A stretch of DNA of 64,000 nt. Source: a virus. Position numbers and translations under genes: made by a program. This document shows positions 7,677 through 16,120 of the stretch, in pieces; the first letter of the stretch is position 1, and every line of letters starts with the position of its first letter. Below the pieces are notes generated by a model, which was given only the letters and a program-made list of their open reading frames with translations, made no database searches and had not been told where the DNA came from. The stretch covers positions 62,001-126,000 of IMG/VR virus record IMGVR_UViG_3300048996_000163; one strand, written 5' to 3'.

Positions 7677-10007
7677 TCACGCGTTCACCTGCTCGGCCAA
7701 GTCCAGCGCAGCGATGACGCCGGCCTCGGTGAGGCTGTGTCGTCGGTCTGCTGACACCACGAAGTCCCGGTCGCGGAGCTGCTTCAACGCCCCCCGCACT
7801 GTCGCCGTCGAATACGACATGCCGGCGTCCGTCAAGGCACCGTCGAGCTCATCCATCGTCAACGCCCGCCGCCCGTCCGTCTCAGCCCTGGCGAGGACCA
7901 GTAGCACCGCATCGACGGACCGTTGCGGCGTGACCGACTCCGCAGACTTCGCCTCCGGCGCCCACGACTCCCCCGCCGCCGCAGCCTTCACCCACTGCGC
8001 GTACGCGGGACCGAACGTGTCGAGGGTGACCTGCGGCAGGACGGCCGGGTAGCCGATCGGCTGGTCGTTGCTGTCACGCACCCAGTCGTAGTAGTCCGGT
8101 TCCCACTCGGTGCGTGCGAGCATCGCCTTCGGCTGCAGCCCACTGAGGATGTACGCCATGCCGGGGATCTGCGGGATGCTGCGCGGGTCGGCAGGGAGCC
8201 GCCCGTTGAACGCGGTGGGGCCGGACAGGCTGTTCGCGGTCCGGCCGACCCATACGAGCCCACCGGTGAGAACATCCCGCAACGCCATGCTGCCACCCAG
8301 GTCCGTCAGCAGCGGCGTGTGCGTGGCGAGTCTCAGCTGCCCGCCGCACTTCCGCCACATGCGACCGGCTTTCGTGACGAGCGTCGCGAACGCTCGGTTC
8401 GACAGGTAGTCGTGCGCCTCGTCGATCGTCAGCGACAGGATCGGGCCGTCGATGAGCGGGTTCCACCACTTGCGGCCCTTCCGCTTCCGGCCGCGCTCGT
8501 CGACGTACTCGACGCGGGCGAGGTAGCGGTTGCGGCGCAACATCTCCTCGGTGAGGCACAGCACGAGCAGGATCGCCTCTTCGAGGGATGTCGCGACGGG
8601 CGCGGCGAGGTCGTCGAGGAACGGCGCGAACGACTGGCCCTGCTGGGGGTCGATGAGGAAGTTCGCGACGAGACCGTGCGCCCTGCCCTGTTCGTCGCGG
8701 TAGTGCGCCCACCGGTCGATCGTGAACAGCGCATTGAGGAACTCCGATTTTCCTGAGCCGGTCGTGCCGAACGCAGCCACGTGGGGGACGCCCCAGCCGG
8801 GCCGGTAGATCTCGTAGAACGCCTGCTCGCCGTCGGCGTACATGGCGATCGGCGCCCGGCCGGTCTTGACGTCGATGGAGTCAGGGCCGGACCAGCGGAC
8901 CGTGTCCTTGATCGGGCTGGACCGCTGCGCGAGGATCGTCGACTGGTTCTCGTCGTCCGGGTCGGGCAGGACGGTGATCATCGACTTTTTCATGCTGTAC
9001 GCCGATGCGATCTTCCCGACGGCGGCAGCGAACTGGTCCGACTCGTACGCGCCGATCGGGCCGACGACCGTCGCACCCCAGCCACCGACCACCCGATGCC
9101 AGTCCTCGAGGTGAGTCCCGGCGAGCTTCCCGTTCGCGGCGGCCCTGACCGACGTCCCGTCCGGATGAACACCGATCACCTGGTCTTTGCGGACGGCGAG
9201 GACGGTCCTCCAGATCCGCTCGACCTCGACCCGGCCCGGGTCCAGCGCGACAACCTCCTGTGGCTCCTCGACCTCGACCTCGACGTCGATGGCGGGCTGC
9301 GGCCGGTGCCGGCGGACACGCTCCGCCCGCCACCACGACGCTGCCGGGACCAGCCACGCCGCGACCAGTGCGGCGAACGCGACCCGGCCGGTCCACGTCG
9401 ACGGGTCCACGCCCAGGCCCGCGGCGGCCGCGAGTAGCGTCGCGACCGTCACGCCGGCGTAGCCGTACAGGCGCGCCGACCGGGCGATCGCAGCGCGGCG
9501 GCGCTTGTCACCGCCAGGGTCCGTGTCGTCGATGCGACCCTTTCGCGCCGCCTTCGACGTCAGGTATTTCGCGGCGGCCGTCTTCGCCAGCCATCCGGCG
9601 GCGGGCACCGCCAGCGCCAGCGGCAGGAACGGCACCTCGGCCGCATCGACCGCGACACACACGCCACCGGCAGCGACCAGCGCCCACACAGGCCGCAGCG
9701 GGCGCTCCGCCGCGATCCGAAGGTCACGCCACGGCAGCAGCGGAGGCCGCTTCACGTCCATCGGCACCATGCGTTTCCCGCACCGCTCGCACGCTGGCGG
9801 GGTCTTCATCGTGGACCAGCCCGCCGGGCCGTGCTGACGGCACCGGTACTGGACACCGACGATCGTCCCCGACTGGTCGACAGGCACCTCCGCCGCAGCG
9901 CGACGCAGGACACCGGACGTGTCGTAGTAGGTGCGGGACTTGCGTTGTGCACCCAGCGGCCCACCTGGCACGGCGGGTCCGCCGGGCGGCGACACCATCG
10001 GATGCAT
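7677..10007 (-). CDS. FtsK/TraB-type DNA translocase
   Basis: 776 residues, ATG preceded by GAGGGG. The N-terminus has a zinc-like CxxC pair (CRQHGPAG.., CERCGKR) and several hydrophobic segments around residues 105-240. The ATPase domain has Walker A GTTGSGKSEF near residue 412 and Walker B-like SLTIDEAH. The C-terminus ends in a winged-helix-like region (STATVRGALKQLRDRDFVVSA), similar to FtsK gamma. In actinomycete plasmids and integrative elements a single such protein moves double-stranded DNA through the septum. The membrane genes upstream fit a transfer operon. It could also serve phage DNA packaging or segregation. Confidence 0.8.
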   Translation of the reverse strand: MHPMVSPPGGPAVPGGPLGAQRKSRTYYDTSGVLRRAAAEVPVDQSGTIVGVQYRCRQHGPAGWSTMKTPPACERCGKRMVPMDVKRPPLLPWRDLRIAAERPLRPVWALVAAGGVCVAVDAAEVPFLPLALAVPAAGWLAKTAAAKYLTSKAARKGRIDDTDPGGDKRRRAAIARSARLYGYAGVTVATLLAAAAGLGVDPSTWTGRVAFAALVAAWLVPAASWWRAERVRRHRPQPAIDVEVEVEEPQEVVALDPGRVEVERIWRTVLAVRKDQVIGVHPDGTSVRAAANGKLAGTHLEDWHRVVGGWGATVVGPIGAYESDQFAAAVGKIASAYSMKKSMITVLPDPDDENQSTILAQRSSPIKDTVRWSGPDSIDVKTGRAPIAMYADGEQAFYEIYRPGWGVPHVAAFGTTGSGKSEFLNALFTIDRWAHYRDEQGRAHGLVANFLIDPQQGQSFAPFLDDLAAPVATSLEEAILLVLCLTEEMLRRNRYLARVEYVDERGRKRKGRKWWNPLIDGPILSLTIDEAHDYLSNRAFATLVTKAGRMWRKCGGQLRLATHTPLLTDLGGSMALRDVLTGGLVWVGRTANSLSGPTAFNGRLPADPRSIPQIPGMAYILSGLQPKAMLARTEWEPDYYDWVRDSNDQPIGYPAVLPQVTLDTFGPAYAQWVKAAAAGESWAPEAKSAESVTPQRSVDAVLLVLARAETDGRRALTMDELDGALTDAGMSYSTATVRGALKQLRDRDFVVSADRRHSLTEAGVIAALDLAEQVNA

Positions 10008-10075
10008 CGGGTTCCCCTCGGTCGTGGCTGGCTGTCACCGCGCAGGCCGGCACATGTCCGGCCCGACGGAAACGG

Positions 10076-11176
10076 TCAGTTGCCACCGAGACGGGCCGGC
10101 TGGCGTCCCGCGGCGGCGACGGCCGCCTGCTGTTCGGCGACGGCGATGGTGGCGCCGAGTTGCGCGTTGACGCCGCCGTCTGCGGCGAGGAACCGGGAGT
10201 CTCCGCCCAGGTCACCGGCGACGGTTGTCGCGGCGTCGCCGTACTTCGCGACGATCCCGGCAAGCGCCGCCTCCGTCGCCTGCAGCGCCACCTCGGCGGC
10301 GTCACGGCGCTCCTTCGCCATCACTTCCATCGCCTCCAGCTGGTCGAAGTAGGTGTCGACAGCACCGGCCGGCATCGCGTCGGCGACGGTCCCCGTGTTG
10401 CCGAGGGTGTCCGCGTCGAGGTTCAGGACGGCGAGGTGCTCATGCGTGGAGGCGGCAGCGGCGCTGCTGGACCGGTACGAGTCCTGCATGTCACCGATGT
10501 GGCCCTTCGCCTCGCCGAGGGCACGTTCCGCGGCGGTGCATGCGTCGAGGTGCAGCTGCTGCTCCCTGAGGAGCGCCTCGAGTTCGGCGACGGTGGTTTC
10601 GTAGTTGACGGCTTCACCGGTCGGTGTGGTCATGGTTCCTCCTGCGGTTGGCGCTGGCGTTTCCTGTTTCCTGGCGGGCCGCCACGCGTACCCATCCCAT
10701 TCCTCGTCTCCGTCGTCGGTGTTGCGGCGGGTGCCGGGTTCGAGGTCCGCGTACCGGGTCGCGTCGGGGATCTCGTCTGCGGCCGGCTCCGGTTCTGGCC
10801 GCGGTTTCCGCTCGACGGGTTCGACGAGCTTCCGGACGACCGGCGACGCGGCGACCTTCCGGGCTCCGTTGACGACGACGTCCTTCGCTGCGGCGAGCCG
10901 GTCCCGGAACCTGACCTTCTCCCCCGGGTTCGCGGCCTTCGCGTCGCGGGCGGCGATCAGGGCGTCGGCGCGGCGCGGCCAGTAGTCGTTCCACGCGTCC
11001 CGCAGAAAGTCCGTGAAGCCGTACCGGTCGACCTTCGCCGCGGCCGTGGCGCCGTGCTTGCGTTCCATGCGGGGCGACACGATGCCCTGCTTCGCCAGGT
11101 TGTTGTCGACGATCGCGTCGCTGACGGTGCGTTTCACCGCCCAGGTCAGGAGCATCACCGCGAGGAGGATCTCCAC
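10076..11176 (-). CDS. Membrane-anchored coiled-coil protein of transfer operon
   Basis: 366 residues, GTG start. One N-terminal membrane helix (EILLAVMLLTWAVKRTV), a Pro/Glu linker, and a long C-terminal coiled coil (about 200-340, YETTVAELEALLREQQLH onward). It ends 68 bases before the translocase start and is preceded by another membrane gene. This layout resembles Spd-type or scaffold components of actinomycete transfer operons; no family certain. Confidence 0.5.
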   Translation of the reverse strand: MEILLAVMLLTWAVKRTVSDAIVDNNLAKQGIVSPRMERKHGATAAAKVDRYGFTDFLRDAWNDYWPRRADALIAARDAKAANPGEKVRFRDRLAAAKDVVVNGARKVAASPVVRKLVEPVERKPRPEPEPAADEIPDATRYADLEPGTRRNTDDGDEEWDGYAWRPARKQETPAPTAGGTMTTPTGEAVNYETTVAELEALLREQQLHLDACTAAERALGEAKGHIGDMQDSYRSSSAAAASTHEHLAVLNLDADTLGNTGTVADAMPAGAVDTYFDQLEAMEVMAKERRDAAEVALQATEAALAGIVAKYGDAATTVAGDLGGDSRFLAADGGVNAQLGATIAVAEQQAAVAAAGRQPARLGGN

Positions 11177-11182
11177 GGCGGC

Positions 11183-11581
11183 CTACTTCGCCGTCTGCTG
11201 CTGCACCTGGTCGCCGGTCTTCGACACGCCGCCGCCGGCCTGGCTCAGCACGGTCGGCAGTGCCGCAAGGAACGCGACGAAGAAGACGGGGACGAGGAAG
11301 AACGCGAACAGGGCGGGCCGGTCGGCGCCCTTCTTCTTGCCTTTGACGTCGGCGATGATGACGCAGATGCCGACGAAGACGAGTACTCCGGCGATGAGCA
11401 GCACCTGCTTGGCGTAGCCGTTGAGCCACGTTCCGGTGCTTGTGTTGTAGGTCATGAATCCGCCGATGGCGGCCACGATGCAGGCGGTGCGGGTGAGACG
11501 GACCTTCTGGTGTACGTAGTAGGCGCCGGCGAATACGACGAAACCGCCGAGGGTGGACAGGAACGAGCTGATCACGTCCAT
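11183..11581 (-). CDS. Multi-span membrane protein of transfer operon
   Basis: 132 residues with at least four predicted helices (SFLSTLGGFVVFAGAYYV, TACIVAAIGGFMTY, VLLIAGVLVFVGICVII, LFAFFLVPVFFVAFLAA). ATG at 11581 matches the family length better than the longer in-frame start. It is part of an overlapping operon with other hydrophobic proteins, as in Spd-type plasmid spread proteins. Specific role unknown. Confidence 0.55.
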   Translation of the reverse strand: MDVISSFLSTLGGFVVFAGAYYVHQKVRLTRTACIVAAIGGFMTYNTSTGTWLNGYAKQVLLIAGVLVFVGICVIIADVKGKKKGADRPALFAFFLVPVFFVAFLAALPTVLSQAGGGVSKTGDQVQQQTAK

Positions 11582-11591
11582 GGTCGGCCTC

Positions 11592-12038
11592 CTAGCCGAT
11601 AGTGAGCAGGTAGAGGGGGACGGCGAGAAGCACGGCGAGCGCGGCTCGCGCCGGATGACGGGCGATCCACAGCAGGACGGTGAGCGTCCCGACGACCGCG
11701 AGCGCGACCGCGGGGATGAGCAGCCCGACGCTGTGGTTGTAGAGGACCCAGCCGGCGTAGAGGGCGGCGTTGGAGCCGGGGACGGTGTCGCGGTCCGGCA
11801 TCCGCTCCGCCCACGCGGTGGAGAACGTCGGCAGCGAGGCGGGCATGAACCAGGCGTCGCGGAGGTCCTGCCACGTCTGCCGGCCCCACCCGGCGAAGGT
11901 GTTGACCAACACGGAGCGTGACCCGTACCCTCGCGCGCGCATGCGCGCATGCGGACGCGCCTTCTCCAGACGCACAGTGGGGGCTGCCGCAACGTCTGCC
12001 GCCGCGACACGGCCGCCGAAAGCGCTACTGATAGTCAC
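11592..12038 (-). CDS. Membrane protein of transfer operon
   Basis: 148 residues, GTG at 12038 overlapping the stop of the upstream gene (GTGA). A soluble Arg-rich N-terminus is followed by helices at the C-terminus (GWVLYNHSVGLLIPAVALAVV and LLWIARHPARAALAVLLAVPLYLL). Sits between 12035 and 11183 in the minus-strand operon. Function unknown; likely part of the mating or membrane complex. Confidence 0.5.
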   Translation of the reverse strand: MTISSAFGGRVAAADVAAAPTVRLEKARPHARMRARGYGSRSVLVNTFAGWGRQTWQDLRDAWFMPASLPTFSTAWAERMPDRDTVPGSNAALYAGWVLYNHSVGLLIPAVALAVVGTLTVLLWIARHPARAALAVLLAVPLYLLTIG

Positions 12039-12298
12039 CGCTGCTCCTTCCAGTTCTGCTCGACGTCGAAGCGTTCGACCGTCATCGCGATCGCTGTGGC
12101 GAGGTCCCGGCGGGCCGTGTCGGTGATCCGCTTGCTCGCCGCGAGCGCCGCGTTGCAGGCGACCACGACGAGCTGATGGCCGCCTTTGCCGCCGTCGATC
12201 ACCTTCGTCGCGCGGACACGGACGAACTCGGCCCGGTTCTCCTGACGGCGCACGATCCGCGCCGCTTTGCGCTCCCCTGGAGTCCCCTTGCGCGCCAT
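12035..12298 (-). CDS. Small basic helical protein (87 aa)
   Basis: ATG at 12298, coupled by TGATGG to the upstream gene. Rich in Arg/Lys with KAARIVRRQENRAEFVRVRA and a second helix AALAASKRITDTARRDLA. Charge and size suggest DNA- or RNA-binding or an assembly role; not recognised. Confidence 0.5.
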   Translation of the reverse strand: MARKGTPGERKAARIVRRQENRAEFVRVRATKVIDGGKGGHQLVVVACNAALAASKRITDTARRDLATAIAMTVERFDVEQNWKEQR

Positions 12299-12486
12299 CA
12301 CGCCCCCTGACCTGCGGTGACGCGTTCGCACCAGCGGTCCAGGACGGCACGCAGCAGGATGTCGCCGAGCTCGGTGTCGGCCTGGTCGATCGCGTGGTCG
12401 CCTTCGCGGAAGCCGCGACGGCCCGCACCGATGAGGACGAGCGCGTGGGCGTCGACGAGCTGGGTGAGGTTCCGGAGCGTCTTCAC
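12298..12486 (-). CDS. Small hypothetical protein (62 aa)
   Basis: ATG start overlapping the 3' end of the upstream membrane gene; compact acidic helices (RNLTQLVDAHALVLIGAGRRG, ADTELGDILLRAVLDRW). Short inter-operon coupling gene; function unknown. Confidence 0.5.
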   Translation of the reverse strand: MKTLRNLTQLVDAHALVLIGAGRRGFREGDHAIDQADTELGDILLRAVLDRWCERVTAGQGA

Positions 12487-12791
12487 GCGGCACCGCCCAG
12501 TTGGGCGTGGGCGGCCCGGTCATGGGCGGACGCGTAGGCGACGGACACGCCCAGGGCGCCCACGCCCAACACGACCCCGGCGACGCCCTCCGGCTGGCGG
12601 CCCGCCCAGTCGACGATGACCGCGGTGAGCCAGAAGCCCAGCGCGGTCCGGAACGCCCAGTGGGCGGCTTGGGCGTCGTTGGGCGGACTGGGCTGGGCGA
12701 GGTGGGCGCCCCTGTCGCGGAACGTGGGCCGGGTGGGCGTGGGCTTGGTGGGCTGGGCGCCCACAGTGGGCGTGCTGGGCTGGACGGTCAT
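12483..12791 (-). CDS. Two-span membrane protein with repeat-rich DNA
   Basis: 102 residues, ATG start overlapping the large gene's stop. Pro/Thr/Gln-rich N-terminus, then hydrophobic helices (FRTALGFWLTAVIVDWA, GVAGVVLGVGALGVSVAYA). Its DNA contains many TGGGCG/CGCCCA motifs in different frames, also within the membrane segments. Transfer-operon member. Confidence 0.5.
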   Translation of the reverse strand: MTVQPSTPTVGAQPTKPTPTRPTFRDRGAHLAQPSPPNDAQAAHWAFRTALGFWLTAVIVDWAGRQPEGVAGVVLGVGALGVSVAYASAHDRAAHAQLGGAA

Positions 12792-13397
12792 GACGCCTCC
12801 TCGGTGGGCGTGGGCTGGGCGCCCTGGGCGGCGCGGATCTCGCCCAGTAGGCGGACCAGCTTCCCCGCTGGCTCCTTCGACGCCCAGCCCACGTAGCCGC
12901 TGGCCTGCATGTGCTTCATCGCCTTGTCCCGCCCGGGCGCTGGCGTGCCCTGCGGGAACTCCTTGTCCAGGTCGACGAGCCGGCGCACCTGCAGCTCCGG
13001 CAGTGCCGCAACCTGGGCGTCCAGATCTGGGCGACCGGCGTGCAGGGTGGGCGGCACGGTGGGCTGGGCGCCCTGGGTGGGCGTCTTGGGCTGGGCTGGG
13101 CTGGGCTTGGTGGGCGCCTTGGGCTGGGCGGGTGCAGCGGTGGGCGTGGGCTGGGCGGCGCCCAGGTGGGCGAGCGCCTCAGTGGGCGTGCCGCTGGGCG
13201 TGGGCTGGGCGGCCGGGGTGGGCGTGTCAGCCTGGGCGTCGCCCACCTCGCCCGCGTTGGGCGTGGGCTGACTGGGAGATCCGGGTGTGGGCGCCTCGAT
13301 CCGGGCGGGGGCGGGCTGGGCGCCCTGGGCGGGCGACTCGCCCACCACGGAGTAGACACGGACCGCGCCCACCTGGGCTGACCGGTCGCCCAAATGG
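12500..13397. repeat. TGGGCG/CGCCCA motif field
   Basis: A field of roughly forty TGGGCG or CGCCCA hexamers spread over about 900 bases, spanning the 3' part of the DUF2637-like gene, all of the 102-aa gene and its boundary. The motif is mostly on the plus strand but also inverted, and occurs in several reading frames. Where it lies in the large gene it encodes AQPTPT-type repeats. Count is by eye and approximate. Confidence 0.8.
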
Positions 13398-14269
13398 GCG
13401 GGATCAAGCCGGACGGCGATCATGTCGGTCAGGCCGTCGTAGTCCGCACGGTCCTTCAAGCGGGCGGCGATCTCGTCGAGGTCGTACACGGCGACCGCGA
13501 TGTCCGCCGTCATCGGGTCGACCGCGGCGCGGATCTCCCGGTGCAGCACCTTCGAGATCGCCTTTGTGCGGATCTCGCGACGCTTCTCGGCGCGGGCTGC
13601 GGTCAGGGACGTGTAGAGCCCGAGCCGCTCGTCGGCCTTCGCCAGGTTCTTGGCGCGCAGGGTCAGCCACGGGTGCCGGATCCAGTGCCCGACCACCTCG
13701 TAGGCCGGGGTGGTCGGCGGCAGGTCACCGGTCGCCCGCAGTCGGTCCCGGCGCTGGTTCTCGGTGTGCATGACCCACACGAGGTAGCCGAGCGCGGACA
13801 TGCCGGCGAAGAACCCGGCGAGAAGCTTCACGTCGTGGGCCATCCAGTTGAACGCGACCGCCCACGCGGCGATCCCGGCGGACAGCAGGCGCGACGTGAA
13901 CGCCTTCTCCCCCAACCTGCGGCGCACGTCGGCGTCGTTGAGGACGACGATGCCGCCGAGCTCGAGCGCGCCGACGGCGGGGATGGCCCAGACCAGTGGG
14001 ATGCCGAGGGCTTCGACAGCACCGGACACCTGCCCGGCGAGGGCGACGCCGAGGACGACGACGTAGAACGCTTTACGGATGTGACCGGACCGGTGAACGG
14101 ACCGCTGCAGGTCGGCGTCGAGCTTTTCCTTGACGCCCTGCGGGTCGGTGGGCTTCGACGCAGCCTGCGGCTTGCTCCACGCGGCCAGGTTGATGGGGTG
14201 GATCGGCTGGTGTCCGTTCACGGGGAGGTCCCGGGTCGGCCGGTATACGGGGGTGGCGAGCGCGGTCAT
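12788..14269 (-). CDS. DUF2637-like membrane protein with repetitive Pro/Thr/Gln/Ala tail
   Basis: 493 residues, ATG with AGGAGG eight bases upstream. After a soluble N-terminus, four membrane segments (about 66-150, starting FYVVVLGVALAGQVSGAVEAL) resemble the DUF2637 family found in actinomycete plasmids and integrative elements. Residues about 310-420 are low-complexity AQPTPT-type repeats. A basic, structured C-terminus follows (DLDAQVAALPELQVRRLVDL). First gene of the transfer-type operon. Possibly a membrane platform for DNA transfer. Confidence 0.6.
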   Translation of the reverse strand: MTALATPVYRPTRDLPVNGHQPIHPINLAAWSKPQAASKPTDPQGVKEKLDADLQRSVHRSGHIRKAFYVVVLGVALAGQVSGAVEALGIPLVWAIPAVGALELGGIVVLNDADVRRRLGEKAFTSRLLSAGIAAWAVAFNWMAHDVKLLAGFFAGMSALGYLVWVMHTENQRRDRLRATGDLPPTTPAYEVVGHWIRHPWLTLRAKNLAKADERLGLYTSLTAARAEKRREIRTKAISKVLHREIRAAVDPMTADIAVAVYDLDEIAARLKDRADYDGLTDMIAVRLDPAHLGDRSAQVGAVRVYSVVGESPAQGAQPAPARIEAPTPGSPSQPTPNAGEVGDAQADTPTPAAQPTPSGTPTEALAHLGAAQPTPTAAPAQPKAPTKPSPAQPKTPTQGAQPTVPPTLHAGRPDLDAQVAALPELQVRRLVDLDKEFPQGTPAPGRDKAMKHMQASGYVGWASKEPAGKLVRLLGEIRAAQGAQPTPTEEAS

Positions 14270-14335
14270 CGGTGCCTCCTCTCTGGGTTTAGCCGGCCGC
14301 CGCCGACGGGGGGACGACGGCGGCCGGGGTCTGGG

Positions 14336-14518
14336 TTACCGGTGTCCGGTGACGATCGGGTCGATGTCTTGCGGGTGCAGCGGCAGGTGCCGGCAGTCCT
14401 GGAACCAGCTGCGGTGCGTCCAGCAGGTGAGCCGGTCGTCGCCGTGGAGTCCCTGGTATTCCTCGGCGAAGTCTTCGGCGGCGAGGGTTTCGAGGAGCAG
14501 GCGGTCGGTGGTGGTCAC
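14336..14518 (-). CDS. Small hypothetical protein (60 aa)
   Basis: ATG start, acidic with RLTCWTHRSWFQDCRHLPLHPQD, including a Cys-His-rich segment. Member of the minus-strand cluster 14.3-15.9 kb; overlaps 14515 by four bases. Confidence 0.45.
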   Translation of the reverse strand: MTTTDRLLLETLAAEDFAEEYQGLHGDDRLTCWTHRSWFQDCRHLPLHPQDIDPIVTGHR

Positions 14519-14697
14519 GCGTCACCGACGTCGGTGATGTGGATGTCGACGGTGCCGCCGCCGCGGGTGTGCTGGTACGTGAGTTGCCGGGTGGCGCTGG
14601 CCAGGTCGAGGCGTCGGTCGGCGCCGATGAGCCGGACGCTGCGGGTGGTGGTGACACCGTCGCGGGTGAGGTCGTAGGCGACGAGGTACACCTTCAC
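14515..14697 (-). CDS. Small hypothetical beta protein (60 aa)
   Basis: GTG start; VYLVAYDLTRDGVTTTRSVRL then VDIHITDVGDA, a short alternate beta pattern. GTGA-coupled to the 142-aa gene upstream. Unknown. Confidence 0.45.
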   Translation of the reverse strand: MKVYLVAYDLTRDGVTTTRSVRLIGADRRLDLASATRQLTYQHTRGGGTVDIHITDVGDA

Positions 14698-15122
14698 GAC
14701 GCCTCCACCGGGGTGGAGACCCGGCCGCCGCCCTGTGACGACGACCGGGGGCTGTGGGCCGCCATGAGCCGGCGGGCGGTGGTGAGCGCGGCGATGACCT
14801 CGTCGAGGGCGGCGGCGTCGAGGTTCGCGCCGATCTGCTCTTCGGCGGTGAGGGCGCGCAGGTTGACGACGGTCCCGTCGGTGGTGTTTTGGAGCATGAC
14901 GGTGACCATGTCGGCGCGGCCGGGGGTCTGGACGCCGAGGCAGGCGAGCGCCGCGATGTGGGTGCGGTGCGGGCCGTCGATGGTGCACCAGCTCGGGCAG
15001 CGCGCTGCGAACGTGACGACCTGGGCGGGGATCTCGGGGAGCCGGGTCCGCAGGAGCGGGGCGGGCCCGCGCTGGCGGGTGCCGAAGTCGACGGTGATGA
15101 CGTCGGCGTAGGTGACGCTCAT
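14694..15122 (-). CDS. Hypothetical Cys-containing protein (142 aa)
   Basis: Sequence includes FAARCPSWCTIDGPHRTHIAALACLGVQTPG, a compact Cys/His segment of the kind seen in many short actinomycete phage and plasmid genes. No domain assigned. Second of the overlapping minus-strand set beginning at 15890. Confidence 0.5.
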   Translation of the reverse strand: MSVTYADVITVDFGTRQRGPAPLLRTRLPEIPAQVVTFAARCPSWCTIDGPHRTHIAALACLGVQTPGRADMVTVMLQNTTDGTVVNLRALTAEEQIGANLDAAALDEVIAALTTARRLMAAHSPRSSSQGGGRVSTPVEAS

Positions 15123-15370
15123 GACGCGCTCCTCGCGGTCCGGCCGGCCCGGGTGAGCTGGACGGTGAGGTGGTCGCGTTGCCCGATGCCGCTGGCGCGG
15201 TTGACAGCCCAGTCGGCGCCGACGACACCGGCGGTGAGGTGGATGACCTGGATCAGGTCCTGGTTCGCGGCGTCGAGAACTGCGGCGGCGCTGGTCGCCG
15301 CGAGAGCTTGGGCGAGGCTGCCGCCGTCGTAGGCGATGCCGAGGAGCTGGGTGAGGGCGACGGTGCTCAT
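15119..15370 (-). CDS. Small hypothetical protein (83 aa)
   Basis: Alpha-helical, Ala-rich (LTQLLGIAYDGGSLAQALAATSAAAVLDAANQD...), ATG start with ATGA overlap to 15367. Function unknown. Confidence 0.45.
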   Translation of the reverse strand: MSTVALTQLLGIAYDGGSLAQALAATSAAAVLDAANQDLIQVIHLTAGVVGADWAVNRASGIGQRDHLTVQLTRAGRTARSAS

Positions 15371-15618
15371 GCCGTCACCTCGGCGAGGGCCATCTGGCAG
15401 TGGAGCCGCGCGACGGCGCACGCTTCCTGCTCGGTCGGGTACGAGCCGCAGAGGTCGTCGAGCCGGTAGCTGCGACGCTCGACGACGACGCTGTACGCGC
15501 TGTCGAGCCGGACGCACTGGACGCGGATCGTGTACTCGCCGGCCGCGAACGGCCGGTACTGGCCCTCGGCGAGGTTCAGCTTCTTCGGAGCTGCGGGGGT
15601 GGCGAGCGCGGTGGTCAT
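15367..15618 (-). CDS. Small hypothetical protein (83 aa)
   Basis: Starts MTTALATPAAPKKLNLAEGQ and has a beta-rich middle with CVRLDSAYSVVVERRSYRL. The first residues resemble those of the DUF2637-like gene, perhaps by chance. Overlaps both neighbours by four bases. Confidence 0.45.
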   Translation of the reverse strand: MTTALATPAAPKKLNLAEGQYRPFAAGEYTIRVQCVRLDSAYSVVVERRSYRLDDLCGSYPTEQEACAVARLHCQMALAEVTA

Positions 15619-15890
15619 GCTGCGGCTCCCTCGGTGGCGGTGGTCTTGGAGTCCAGGAGTTGGCCGATCCGCTGCCGGGAGAGCTGCAACTTCCGGGCGA
15701 TCCAGATCTGCTTGCGCTCGCCGTCGCCGCGGAGGGCGGTGATGGCCTCGCGGTACATCTGGGACTGCGCGGAGGTCAGCGGGAGGTTGTTGCGCGTCAT
15801 CGCCCTGAGGCGGAGCGCACGCTGCAGCGGGTCGGTGATCGCCTGGATGGCGGTGTCGCTGTCATCGCTGAGCGGTGCGGTCACGGTCAT
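15615..15890 (-). CDS. Helix-turn-helix regulator-like protein (91 aa)
   Basis: ATG at 15890. Residues 55-80 form a helix-turn-helix pattern with IWIARKLQLSRQRIGQLLDS (sigma-70 region 4/XRE-like). It is the promoter-proximal gene of the minus-strand operon. The upstream region carries inverted ATTGCAC-type repeats, so it could bind them. Probably a regulator of the transfer-type genes. Confidence 0.55.
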   Translation of the reverse strand: MTVTAPLSDDSDTAIQAITDPLQRALRLRAMTRNNLPLTSAQSQMYREAITALRGDGERKQIWIARKLQLSRQRIGQLLDSKTTATEGAAA

Positions 15891-15942
15891 CTCCTCGGCG
15901 GTCGGGCCCTTGCCGTTCGGCTAGGCCTAGCCAAGATGCTCC

Positions 15943-15995
15943 GTGCAATCGCGTGCAATGTCAAGCGATTGGATCTAATTGCACTACGATTGCAC
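15943..15995. promoter_or_regulatory. Inverted GTGCAATCG / CGATTGCAC operator
   Basis: GTGCAATCG at 15943-15951 and its perfect inverse CGATTGCAC at 15987-15995, with further GTGCAAT (15953) and ATTGCAC (15978) copies between them, in the divergent region before 15890 (-) and 16121 (+). The pattern of four half-sites suggests a repressor operator. Confidence 0.6.
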
Positions 15996-16021
15996 CCAGC
16001 CAGGTCACGCATCGCCGCCCA

Positions 16022-16056
16022 AATCACCCCCGCCTCCACAGGGAGCGGGGGTGATT
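16022..16056. terminator. Perfect 12-bp hairpin
   Basis: AATCACCCCCGC (16022-16033) and GCGGGGGTGATT (16045-16056) form a strong stem with an 11-base loop. It lies in the divergent intergenic region, so it could be an attenuator or terminator of either direction. No clear T-run on the plus strand. Confidence 0.5.
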
Positions 16057-16120
16057 GCATACATTGCGTCAAGCTGCGAGCATCGAAAGACCCACAAGCA
16101 GCACGCGAGAGGGGCACAAG

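Noticed and set aside
9260-11602. Long plus-strand 780-aa ORF
   Set aside because: It is antisense to the FtsK-type and coiled-coil genes, with low-complexity Arg/Pro/Gly composition typical of GC-rich shadow frames.
12616-14677. Plus-strand ORFs over the repeat field
   Set aside because: Gly/Trp/Ala/Arg-rich translations of the TGGGCG repeats, antisense to a gene with membrane helices and a good ribosome site.
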